Assembly (NCBI RefSeq): GCF_030272615.1 | Contig: NC_081413.1 | Location: 553,251,136-553,315,135, forward strand | Direction: 5' to 3' | DNA length: 64,000 nt | Source: Cryptomeria japonica | Taxonomy: Eukaryota > Streptophyta > Pinopsida > Cupressales > Cupressaceae | In this document: positions 47,291 to 60,100 of the stretch, in pieces | Numbering within the stretch: position 1 is the first letter of the stretch | Layout: each line of letters begins with the position of its first letter | Program-made: the position numbers and the translations under genes | Notes under the pieces: generated by a model | Databases searched by the model: none | Seen by the model: the letters and a program-made list of their open reading frames with translations, nothing else | Told to the model about the DNA's origin: nothing

Positions 47291-47413
47291 TAATATCGAA
47301 AACCCTTGCCAGGGTTTTACATTTCAATTTGCTTTTATTTCTCTGGCGTTTTAGTGGAAGCTTAAGTTTCAGGGTTTAAGCTTCTTCTTTGTCTGCGGCG
47401 GCACACTGTTAAG

Positions 47414-48093
47414 GTAAGTCGTTCTTCTTCTATTTGCATGTTTCATTCATTTTATTGGATTTGTTCAAGGTTTTTCCTGGTTGGTGCTGTTTGGCGAGTT
47501 GTAGCCCTTGAGGTTTTACCTGCAGGCTTTCTTCCGCCCCTTTAATCTAATTTAATTTTTCAGTAGATTTGTTTTGTAAACCTTTGTTTCAAGTAGTTCT
47601 CTTAGGATTGTGTTTTGATTTGCGGATTTTGTTTTCGTGATGCTCTCTTCTTAGAGTCGTTGATTCAGTTTTTACCTGCGGGATTCACTTGTAGGAATCT
47701 GAAATGAAATCCTACAGTGCACATTTTAACGTTAGGTATTACTTTTAGATTGCGGTCAGTTCCATGTTTGGGTTGTGCATTTAGTAGGTAGTGGCTGGGG
47801 TAATGTCGAAATGCCAGCTTTATGATACGCTAATGAAAATGGGGATATAATATAGACACTTTTTGTACCCTTTTAGGTGATTTGGATTTGAATTGGGAGG
47901 AAATGGATTATTATTCAACATAAGAGTCGCATGTGCAAAGTATTTTTTAGAAAATACTTTCAGAATACTTTATAAAAACGATTGGGAGTGCAGAGTTTTC
48001 ATAAAAAAATAATAATATTTTTTTGATTTTCAATTCAGTATCTATGATGATATACATCAGTTGTACCTTTGATGACAAGTTATATTGTTACAG
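47414..48093 (+). other. 5'-UTR intron of the nucleolin gene
   Basis: The first exon ends AAG|GTAAGT at 47413. The acceptor is TTGTTACAG at 48085-48093, 21 nt before the ATG. Long leader introns are common in highly expressed plant genes. Confidence 0.75.
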
Positions 48094-48114
48094 GCTACTT
48101 TATAGCACTCTAAA

Positions 48115-51100
48115 ATGGGGAAGTCGAACAAGAAAGCTAACACCCAGGTGAGTCTGCATACCAAGATTGTCATTTTGTTTTCTTAGTTTATATAGTGGTT
48201 TGACTCTTATCCCGTTATTCAGGTTGCTGTATCTGCTCCAATTGCGACAACAAAGAAAGATAAGAAAGGTGTGTTATTTTTTATATTAATACAAAACAGT
48301 TTTACTGGACTCTGTGCGTGCTATCGTGAGAGGCAAAGCTGTTGTTCCATCGCTATAATAATTGTTTTATCTACGTAATTCTCAGGCAAGAGAGAACCAG
48401 ATACTGAACTTGCAGCACAACCAGCTTTGAAGAAACTGAAATCTTCAAATAAAGTTCCTCCAAAGAAGAAACCAGAGACATCATCTGATAGCAGTGATTC
48501 TGAGTCTGAAAAAGAGGTAGCATATGCAAACTCTTATAGTAGTCATCGTTATAATTTGTTGGTGAAAACCTCTTGTGATTGTATTGCTTGTTTAGTTAAA
48601 TATTGTGTATGGTCACGAGCATATAATATATAAGTTCGTTCTAGTCTTCAATATTGTGTATGGGTTATAGATAAGTTTTGAAGTTAGCTTTATGACATAT
48701 CTTTCATCAATGAATTGCCACCACAATAATTTAGTAATCTCTTTATCTTTATCATAGTATACATGAATCTGTTACCCATTTATTACGACTGTGTCTGTTA
48801 TTATCTTGTTTAATTTTAAATTTTAATAATATTTGTGCTATATCTAGGTAAGCATAATCGATACATAAAATGTTGAGGCCATTATTATACAGGTCATGCT
48901 TAAATATCAATCTAGCTTTGATTGGTGTGTACTTACGAAAACTTATGAGGTTTTTGATGGGTGAAATAAAACATTGTATGTTAAGAATTAAACATAACAT
49001 ATTTTATGTAATTTTCATATTTAAAAGTGAACAAATTGTTTATTAAGTAAGTGCCCAAATTAAAATATTGAACACAAGGAGTTGGTGCTCTCAAAATATT
49101 GATCACATTTATTGCACTTCTCCATGATAGATCAGTAATAGACCTTTATTTTTCTCTAGAAATAATGTTTATACGATAATGACACTCACAGTTTGATTAT
49201 TAAATATTCTCTTACGCTTTAAAAGAGATTAGAAATTTGTGGTTAATATGTAATGAAAATGTACTATAGGAAACACATAAAAAACTAAGTGCTTTGGTAA
49301 AGAATGGAACACTAGCAGCGAAGAACGGGTCAGTTGCAGCTTTAAAAAATGGTAAAGAAGAATCAAGTGAAGACGAGTCTTCTGATGAGGTACTTACTTT
49401 ATGTTTAAGCCAAATCATCAATACAATATAAAGCAAATGAATATTAGTCAATTGTTATTTTTTTGGATATTTGATATGTTCAAATATTGCTTGTAAAAGA
49501 AACTTAAAACATGTCATATTTTTTCTGTACAGGAGCCTGCAGCTAAAATTATTCAGTCAAATAAGAAGGTATAGCAGGTTAATTTGTTTACAGAAATTTT
49601 AAGTGGCTGGTTTTTATGTTTTTATTACAAGCTGCTCTTTGATATTTGTTTAAATTGCTAGCTAATTTTATTATTGGAAATTGCTACTTACGTTGTTTAT
49701 TTCAAATTTATTTTATTACAAGTTGCTAATGAATTTGTTTAACAGAATGCTTCAGTGCCAATTAAAGCCATTTCAAAGAAGAAAGATAGCAGTTCAGAAG
49801 AATCTGATAGCGAAGAATCTGAAGAAGATATTGTGCAAAAGGTATAAAGGGGTTCATTCTAAGTGAAGATGTGACCTCTGATAACATTATATTTTACCGT
49901 GTTGTATATTTTTTGATTCATCAATATGATACAAATCAGTACAGATTTAAGTGGCTCTTTCATTTTTCATAACGCTTCTTGATTTTTCCTTCTCTGTCAG
50001 TTGTTAAAACACTTGTTTATTTTCCCTTTGCCTCTATTGTCAAAGATTTTTTCCTGATATCCTCTGTTATGGTAATTTTTCCATCAAAAATACTAATATT
50101 TGCTGCCAACTGCGTTATTTATTTTCTTCTTATCAGTTTATTAATTAAAAGTGAAAATGGTTTATAACATGTACAGATATCGCTAAAACATTGATAGGTT
50201 AAACTTAACATTACTTTTATGCACAGAAGCCTGCAGCCAAGATTGTTCAGCCCAAAAAGGAGGCCCTTCCCTCAGGCACTAAGAAGGTATAACAGGCTAC
50301 TTTGTTTGCCTGCCAAAAAATTCAAAATGCTAGTTTATGTTTTTTAACTTTTTTATTTTTAGTTTCTAGTTAATGTTATATTATTACAGATTGTCAGTTA
50401 ATATTTTTTATTGCAAGTTGCTAAACATTTTGTTTCACAGAATGCTTCAATGCCAGCTAAAGCCATTCCAAAAAAGAAAGATAGCAGCAGTTCTGAAGAA
50501 TCTGACAGTGAAGAATCTGAAGAGGACACTGTGCAAAAGGTATAGAGGGGTGTCCTGTTTGAATTGTGAAGTGAGGACAATTCTGGACCGCATTATATTT
50601 CATTGTGTTCCAGTTCAATATTTTTTTTTTGTGTATGTATAACAAAATTAATATGCCTTTTCTTCAAAGAACATAATCTTAAATTATAAACTATTATATG
50701 CCCTCATCTATACATTTAGCTTATGTGATACCTGATACACATTTGATATATTTGCCATATGATATAACTACAAGCAAAAGTTGCATTTGTAAAGATGGAA
50801 GAGTAATTTTACATTTAAACGAACTCATTATTCATAAAGCTTCTTGATCTCTTCTCTATGTCTACTGTAAAATCATCTACTTATTTGCTTTCCTCCTCTA
50901 TTGTCAAACATTCCTCTTTGATGCCCACTTCTGCCATTTGCATGTTTCTGAGGATGGGATCTCACCATTCTCTTTCAAAGCTATTTAATATCCTCTTCAA
51001 TGGTGAATATAGCTTTTTAATGTCTGGTCTCTTCACTTCAATGATCTCTTAGGGTTTAAGTCTATTTGGTATCCTCTTGACCAGTGAATATAGCTTTTTA

Positions 51101-54100
51101 ATGCCCAGGCTCTTCACTTAAATAATCATACTAGTTTGTCATGTATTCATATGAAATTATAAGATTGGGGCAAGTAGTTAAGTTCTTGCTTTGGATGGGC
51201 TTAAATTTTTTTTTTTAACAAAAAGCCAATGTTTTGTCCACAGTTTTTTCTTTAATCATTTTTTCTTATATGAAATTCAAGGAGCTAGTTTATATATCTT
51301 GTATGATAATTCTCTAGTAATTTGCATTTACAGAATGCTTCCGTGCCAGTGAAAGCGCCCCCAAAGGAGGGTACAAGTTCTGAAGAATCTGACAGTGAAG
51401 AGTCTGAAGAGGATACCGTACAAAAGGTAGAGGGTTATCTCTTTGGAGTGAGGATAATGCTAATTAATATTGTATTTTTCCGCATTCAAGTAGTTGTATC
51501 TTTGTATGATCAAAAATCTTAGGCAAGATGCAATGCCTTTTCAGTAGGCTTACTGATGCATTTGAAGTATCACTCGCACACTTGGTCTGTATTTGAGATG
51601 TTTGCTTTACAAGGGAAGATACATTTGTATATGCAGATGGTCTATAATTTAAGATGTTTGCTATACAAGGGGCGATTGCATTTGCCAATATGGAAGAATT
51701 ATTCGAGATTTTAAAGAGTGTCATTTATAATACTTTTGCTTTTTAATTCCTCATAGATATTAAAACACCTATTTATCTGTGTGCTCTGCTGCCTTCATTG
51801 TTAAAAAGTACATGTTGACAACTTATTTTATTTACACAATTCCTTTTACCTGCCTGCAAATGCATGTTTTATTAAAATAAATACGTTACTTTGTTAATTG
51901 TTTACAGCTATAAGCTAGTTCCTTTTTTGGAATGGCTTTATGTTGGTATAGAAGTACTTTTTATTCCAAAAAGTGATTGCTGTGTTTGCTATTTTTATTT
52001 GTAATAAGTTTAAAAATGCATTTTTAGATATGGTAAAAGTTTTGCTTTCGTTATTGGCCCTGTTGTAAGTTCTTTGATGTCTTGGTCGTAAGAATTATAT
52101 TTTCTACAAGACAGGACAAGAATTTGTGAAAACAATTTTTGTTTCTTGGATGGGACGAATACGTCCACAAGATGCTTCTTTTGTGAAAACAATATTAGTT
52201 TCTATGTACAACGTATTCGCAATATGTCTGAACTATAGTTAGGAATACTTGTTGGGGTTTTGTGGAAGTGTTTTAATGCTTTTTCAAATGTCAGAAACTT
52301 GTTTCCCAACCCATTGCTAAATCTGTATCCAAACAAGAAAGCTCCAGTGAAGAAGAAACTCCTGAGGATAGTGATGAAGAACCTGCCCCCCAAAAATTGA
52401 AAGCTAAGGTATATTACATATTACATGTAAGTAGTATTCAAGCAGTAGAAAGAGACTTTGAGGTGTGGAGAATGGTAAATGTTAGTGAGTTAGGGTGTGT
52501 AGTGACTTGAGTTCTGTTTATGTGATGATAGATTTTATTTCATTGTGTTTGCACCAATTAGATCAATAATCTTGTTATACTATTGCAGTGAATGGTTATT
52601 TATTCATTTTTCTTTTGTCCATTTTTTTAAAATTTGTATTCTTGTACAGGTTCTTATTGTTATACTATTATAGTAATAAATAAAAGTACTTGTTGGGTTT
52701 TGTGGAAGTGTTTTAATTTGTTTTCGAATGTCAGAAACTTGTTTCCAAACCTATTGTTAAATCTGTATCCAAACAAGAAAGCTCCAGTGAAGAAGAAACT
52801 TCTGAGGATAGTGATGAAGAATCTGCCCTCCAAAATTTGAAAGCTAAGGTATATTATATAGTACATGTAAATAGTAATCCAGCACTAGAAAGAGAGTTTG
52901 AGTTGTAGATTATGGTAAATGTTAGTTAGGGTGTGTTGTTACTTGTTCTGTTTGTGTGATGGTAGATCATAGTTCATTGTGTCTGCACCAATTAGGCATA
53001 ATGGTCCTGTTATGCTATTGTAGTAATGGTTATTTATTTTTCTTTTGTGCATGTTTTTTAATTTGTATTCTTGTACAGGTTCCTATAACAAATGTTAGTC
53101 AAACAAACAAAAAAATGGTAAGACCAGAAGTACAAAAGAATGTTCTTTGCCACACGATATTACATGATATTTGATAGTGATATTTTTATTACATTTCATT
53201 GATTCTTTGTTTCTCATGGCCAAGTTTCAATCTTGATGCACAGAGTACACTAGTGAAAGCCCCTCCAAAGAATGAAGAGAGCAGTTCCGAAGAGTCTGAT
53301 AGTGAAGAATCTGAGGAAGATATTGATCAAAAGGTAGCAGTTGAACCGGCTTTTTGAAGACGACTCCTTCGAGCGTTTCTTCCCGTTTCAGTACAGGGGC
53401 TGTGGTTTATGGGAAAAACTATCCAAAAATTTGGGAATGGGGATATATATATATATATATATTATATATAAAATTATAAATAACGAAACTGCCAGTACTT
53501 TGTTGTTTAGAAAAGCTCAGGAGGTAATGTATTTTTGTGCTATATAATCAGTATCACAAAAGTATTAGTTTAAAAGGGGTTAGGGGATATTCCCTGCGCA
53601 CATTAAAAAATGAGTTTACAAAACAAGCTTTGATTTCTCAGTCTTCTGGTAATTAAATTAATTATCTAAATTTCAATCTTGATCTCTAATCGAAGGGAAT
53701 TAAGCTGAACAACTAAAAGAAATATTTAATTGGCTATGCATCCTGTTGGAGCATATGGTTTGTTTGTTTTTAAAGTCCCAAATAAAAGGTCCAACTACTC
53801 TCTGCTGTATCTGTTGCTGCTATTTTATTTTCTTGCAGTTGCCCAGTTTTGGATTGATTCTTTATTTCCTCCTTTTCTGGAAATAGGCAATAACAGATGA
53901 ATGAAACTGCTTTTAGTTAACAAATCTGCAGGTGGTGACAGTGCTATTAAAGGCAGAGTTGAATGCCCTTGTAAACAATATCTTTGATGTGCAGTTCTAA
54001 TGATGCAAAATAGACAACTTTTTGTAGTGTTTAACCCACTAATTAGTGTCTGAATTGATGATAAGACAATGATAATGGTCTACAGGGAATGTCGCAAGGG

Positions 54101-57100
54101 TTTGATGATGTCTTGTAGCCACCCTGCATCCCCACACATGCAGGGGAATGACTCCCAGATTCAGTGGGTGTCATGTCGCTAAGAAAATTTTCCATTTTCT
54201 GAGAAAAAGGGGATGGGATGGGGATTTCCTGCACCGGTTCCCCATCCCTGTACCTGCAAGCCCATAGAAAACTTGATATTGAATTCTCTCTTGAAAATGT
54301 TTCTGCTCGTATTTTTTCATTTTCCTTATTTCTGATGATGCATAGATTTTTCTGTTCTTTTGGGAGTGATTTTTAATTGCCCTGTACCTGCAAGCCCATA
54401 GAAAACCTGACATTGAATTCTCTCTTGAAAATGTTTCTGCTTGTATTTTTTTGTTTTCCTTATTTCTGATGCATAGATTCTTCTGTTCTTTTGGGAGTGA
54501 TTTTTAATTGCGAAGTGTGTAAGCACTATTTGTACTATATGCAATATATCAGTTTTTGAATCTGATGTCAATAATGTTTGATTACTTATTGGAATTTAAT
54601 ATAAATTTGATGTCATTTCAGAAACGCAAAGTTCCAGCACCTCAAGTTACTAAACCAAACAAAAAAATAGCAATCTCAGAATCTCAAAAGGTATATAAAA
54701 CGAGCATTATTTAAGTTGCTGTTTATCGTATTATTTGCTGAACTAATTGATTCATAGCTTTTCTTGTCTTTTTTTAATTTCTATTGCAGAATGTGCCAGT
54801 CAAAGCTCCTTTAAAAAAGGAAGAGAGCAGTTCCGAAGAATCTGACAGTGAGGAGTCTGAGGAGGTGAATGTTGTTCAAAAGGTGAATATCTATCCCTGT
54901 TCTTGGCTTGATGCTAAGTTCCCTTTCAAAGTGTGTCAAAATTTTGCTAAAAACTAACCTATATACAAGGGCATATGAAATATCTGCAGAAGAGCGAAAA
55001 AGGAAATTGCTTTCCATATTAATTTGATGAGCACATAATTATATTAAAATTAACAATCAATGAGTGGATCCTCTACCTTGGGTGTATAAATATTTACAAA
55101 AAATATGAAATCAAACCTGAAACTTATCTTATTTGCCTTCTTTGTCCTTTTTGTGATATCTTATTTTCCAATTCAAACTTTAGTGAGCACTGGATCGCAA
55201 TCAACCATTCTTTTCACTTCATCCTGATGGTGTATTGGAATATGATCCTTAATGTTGATGTAGAAAACCTCACGGCTGCATTTAGAAACATTCTTGATTT
55301 CAATAACATGGACTGAAACTGTCTCTATGTGTGTAATATATGTGCATGATTTCCACAAAATGTGCAAATTGAAATATATTAAGCTGTTAATTGATAATTC
55401 AATGCCCATTGTCAAACATTAATTTGTAAAATCTGAATGGTTCATATGGGTGCATCTGCATTTGATTTTGTGGGGCATTGTGTATTACTCCCTATCTGTG
55501 GAAATGTCTAATACCTTAGGGTTGGATCAAAATAACATTATCAAGGAAAACCACAGATTTTGACAGTGGATTGTTAGATGCCATTCTCAAAACATTGACA
55601 ATGTTCCTGTAAACAAAAGTTCAGCATTATTGCAGATTAATCATGTTGGCCCTTTTGTAAGGTTAAGAGTAAATGCATGCTGGAAGCAAAACGACTAAAT
55701 AAATCTGCAGATACCTATGCTATCATAGGTTAACATAAACATGGGAGCTGCAAACACAAGAAGGCTAAAGTGACCTCAAATTTGTTCTTTGATTCCTCTA
55801 GCAGTACATCAATTGAAAGGGGTCAGGATATAGTCTGAACTAGTTTGGGCTCAGCTAGAGTTGCTGAAGTTTGACAGGATTTAGTTCTTCTATAGTTCCT
55901 TCATAGTTTTATACATCAGTTATGTTAAATACAGTGCTAATCATTTAATTGTGTGCTCTGTATTTGGTGCTAGTGTGTCGAGGACGATTTTAGACAAACT
56001 GATTGCCATATTTTATTGGTTATCCCATTTTTAATTTGATATTTATGCAAACGTTAATTATTGGGCAGAATCCTGTGCCAATCTACGCAGGACCTGGTCC
56101 ACTGTCAGGATCCAGAACTAGTTTGGGCTTGGCAAGAGTTTTTGAAGAATGACATTATTTATTTCTTCTATAGTCCCTACATAGTTTTATACATAAGTGA
56201 TGTTAAATGCAGTGTTTATCATTTAATTGTGTGTTCTGCAATTGGTGCTTTAGTGTGGAGGATAATTTTTGACACTGTCATATTTAATCCTCTTTTTAAT
56301 TTGATGTTTATGCAAATGTTGATTATTCTAGAAATCTGTCCTTCAAATTTAGTTCTTTCATAGCTCTAGCAGGATATTAATTTAATAGGGTCAGGATTCT
56401 GTGCAAATATAGGCAGGACCTGATCAAGGGTTAGGACTCTGAAAAGTTACAGAGGATTTATTCTTCTGTGGTTCTTAAATAGTTTTATACATCAATGATG
56501 TTAAATATAGTGTTTTATCCTTTTAATCGTGTTCTGTTCTTGAGTATTGAGGCCAAATTTTGATAAACTGATGCAATATTTAATCCTATCTTTAATTTGA
56601 TGCTATTTTAGAAACCTGCCCCAAAACCTGCTGTTAAACAAGAAGGTAGCAGTAGTGAAGATGACTCTTCCGACGAGAGTGAGGAAGAACCTGTACCTCA
56701 AAAGCTGATACCAAAGGTGTGTCATGTTTTCATTTTATTTACTTGTTACTGATTATCTGATGACAATATGTAATCCTATTTTCTATTTTGGGATTATATT
56801 TACATGTAAATGCCTTTTAGAAAACTGTTACCAAACCAATTGCTAAACAAGAGAGCAGTAGCAGCGAGGAGGGGTCTTCTTCTGAGGAGAGTGATGAAGA
56901 GCCTGCACCTAAAAAACCAGTGCAGAAGGTACTAATCATGTTTTTCATTCACTTATATTTTTGGATGTCCATTGCTTTAGTTACCATGGGTGAGAGCTAT
57001 TTCTTTCACTGAATTATCCACCATTTAACATTAAGCTTCCTTGTATTTTAAAACATGAAGTTTGTCTTCTGAGGATTTTTGAACATGATTCTTTTTTTAA

Positions 57101-60100
57101 TTTTTATGAAAGGTTTGATTTTTTGCTCTTCATTGTTTCTATAATTCATTATTTGTTAAATATTGTAAATCAAACATTGAATATTTAAATCAGCTCTAAA
57201 TACTTTTTCACCACCATTGCTTTTATTTATAGTCTAATGGTTTGGGTTCTATTTGAGGCTCCATGGTCATTGGAGCTCTGTAGGTACCATTTTGCCTATA
57301 GAATTTAACCCTGGCCATTATATTATAATTCTTGAGTGACCCAAATAGGTTGGATCTCCGTGGGTACATCTTAACCAATAAATTACAATCCCAACCATTA
57401 GATCATAAATAAAATCAATGTTGGTGATAAAAAATTAGTGATTCGGATGATTAAAAATTAGAGATACGATAAAAAAAGGTTGCCAATATGATTATTGGTA
57501 AATAAATTTCATTTCCTACTTTACTTTTAAAATTTAGCAAAATTTAATTTTTAGTAGAAATCAAATATTTCGGCAAATTTGAGTTTAAAAGTTCAATAAA
57601 ACAAGTGTTCTTGCAGCCACTAAAAAAACTCACACAATTATGAAGTATTTTCTCACTTGAGAGGCAATCTATGGCCATCTCTGATCATTGGATCTAGTCA
57701 TTACCTATAAACTCATAGAAACTAGATATTAAAATTTAAGCTGTCTTATATGTGTATATTTTCTGGTGTATTTGAACTTTTGCAAGCTTTTTAATTACTA
57801 TGTGCAACTCATATTTTTAGGTCACTAAAATGCAGCAACCTGCTAAGAAAGCTAAGGAAGAGAGCAGCTCTGATGAGGATGAGAGCTCGGAAGAGAGTGA
57901 CGAGGAACCCAAGGCCAAGAAAGGCATTAAGGTAAAACACAACACTATCTAACCATCTAAAACATCACTATATTAATCTTTGAAGTGATTCTTCCAAATA
58001 TGAACAAGGTTAGAACCTATTATATGTCTATATTTTTCTATGATGAATTTTATCAAAAATTAAAATGAGCTGTTTGAGTGCTTCAATATGTTTAGTGTTT
58101 TGCATTTCTGGAAGAATTTAACATTTTGGTCCTTTGGATTTAACTGATAGAATTTTGGCCTGGTTGCATTTTGATGTGGTATATTTTTGACTGTTGCATG
58201 CCTATTAAAGAAAGATCTGTCCTTTATTGTATGCGGGTCCTTACTGATTTGTCTTTAACTGGCTTCCTTAGCTAGTTTCTATGATCTTATGCTTATCATG
58301 GCATTTTTTTTTGCTGTACGCATTTATGATCTGACTTTTTTTTTGTATGAATTTTCTTAGTGTATGCTCTTTTCTTTGAGATTTCTTGAGCTATTATCTA
58401 GCATCACTTTTTCTTCCTATTCTCAAGCTGTGTGGTCTGTGATTTTCTTCTGTGGATTGTTCCAGTTTTTACACAATTTCAACATCCCCCTTAATTTCTT
58501 ATAAGTTAACAGTCCCCTTCTGTAATCTTTGTGCTTGATTTTCTTATTTCGATGTCCAAGCCTTGCTCTGTCAAGTCTTCCTGTGTTGTTTCTTTATTTT
58601 TATGAATGGCGTGCAAAGCTGATGAACGTACTTAAAATTCTAGTTGATGCAGTGAATACTTGATGTTGAACAGCAACTTGTTTGGCGTGGTCAAGTTTTA
58701 TTAGTAGCCAATGATATGGTTGACAATTGCAATGCTCTCAAATATAGGGAGTTTGGAGTGATAATTATAACTCCTTTAATTTCTTTTTTCTGTCATCATA
58801 CAGTAAAAGTTTGTAACTATATTGGAAATTTGTGTTGAGGAGATGGATAATTGGAAACTTCCATGTTAGCTTCATATGTGCTTGTAGCAAATTGCTTTTA
58901 TTTAGAGAGTTCTGAAGTAGCACAATGAGAAACTCATAAGATTACATGATCTGAGAGAAAATGGCTGCTCTGTGTTCTCTGAATATCTGTAGTAATATTT
59001 TTAGGTCATAATTATTGCCATCAGTTTGTCTTTAAATTTCCTTGGGTGAATGTCTAAATTTGCATCCCCAACCCTTTATCTTGCCAGTCTTCTTGTGCAC
59101 GACCTTGTCTTGTTCCAGATATGCCTTTGTTCATATCACGTATCTTCTCAAGTGAAACCATAGTTCATTATTTGTAATTTTGTCTTTACGATTTTATCCA
59201 AGTTTACAGTAGCACACAGAGTATCTGATACTGGTTTGAGGACATACCTTTTTGCCTATGAAGTTCCTAGAAGTTATGATTAATCGTTGGCTATAAAGTT
59301 CTTAGTTTATTTTCACCTCTTTGATTTTTCTTGAGCTATTATCTACACTGTTTTCTGAGCTAGTCTTGTGTTTGTGAAGTTTGCAAGTGCCTTTGTTAAA
59401 ACTTAATTTAAATTTTCATAGTCATTGCAGAAGTGGAAGCCAGATTTGCTTAGGTTAACATTGGTTTATTGTTCTTTGGGTAATTACTAGTAATAGTTTC
59501 TGCTGAATAAGTCATGTTTTCAACCATGTTTTCAGTGCTTTACTGTCAGTTCTATGGTTTAAAGAAAGCAATGAACTTGACCACATGAAGGAAGATATAA
59601 TTGAGGAAGAAAGCTTTAGCAAGAAAAGCTCTTAGACTGATATTGAAGCAAATGTTAACATACTGGTGTACAGAAATCCCCTCGCTGTCATGCATCTAGG
59701 TCCAAACAGGGGTTGTCCACAGGATGCAACTGTGGGCAGGGACATCTTTGTGTATGTCTCTTGTCAGGGGCTGTCTGGAGATGACATGTATGCGATATGC
59801 TTTCCTGGGTATTTCACCGGCGATGTGCAAGTATCACTTAACCCCTTTGGTGATGCGAAGATTTCCTTCGTGGCTTTAAAATAATCAGTATAACCCCTTC
59901 GTTGATGCCTAGACTTACTCAGTGGCTTAATTTGATCAGTATTAAATCCGAAAAAAAAAGATTAAAAGAATTTAAGCATCAACTCCTTGGCATCCATTAT
60001 GGTATGGGAAAAGGAAGAATGCTGACTGGATAGCATTACTGCTTTTAAGTGGGGGCTAAATTTTAAAAGACAGCCATTAATGAAAGCAAACTGTTGATTC

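Noticed and set aside
48427..48633. Stand-alone short ORFs around the nucleolin acidic exons
   Set aside because: They are exon sequence read through into introns. Splice sites and joined frame show they are parts of one gene.
54043..54571. Minus-strand open frames in a nucleolin intron
   Set aside because: They arise from the 134-bp duplicated intron sequence and have no coding motif.
59666..59884. 72-codon open frame in the large nucleolin intron
   Set aside because: No motif, no splice context in phase with the gene, and length expected by chance.
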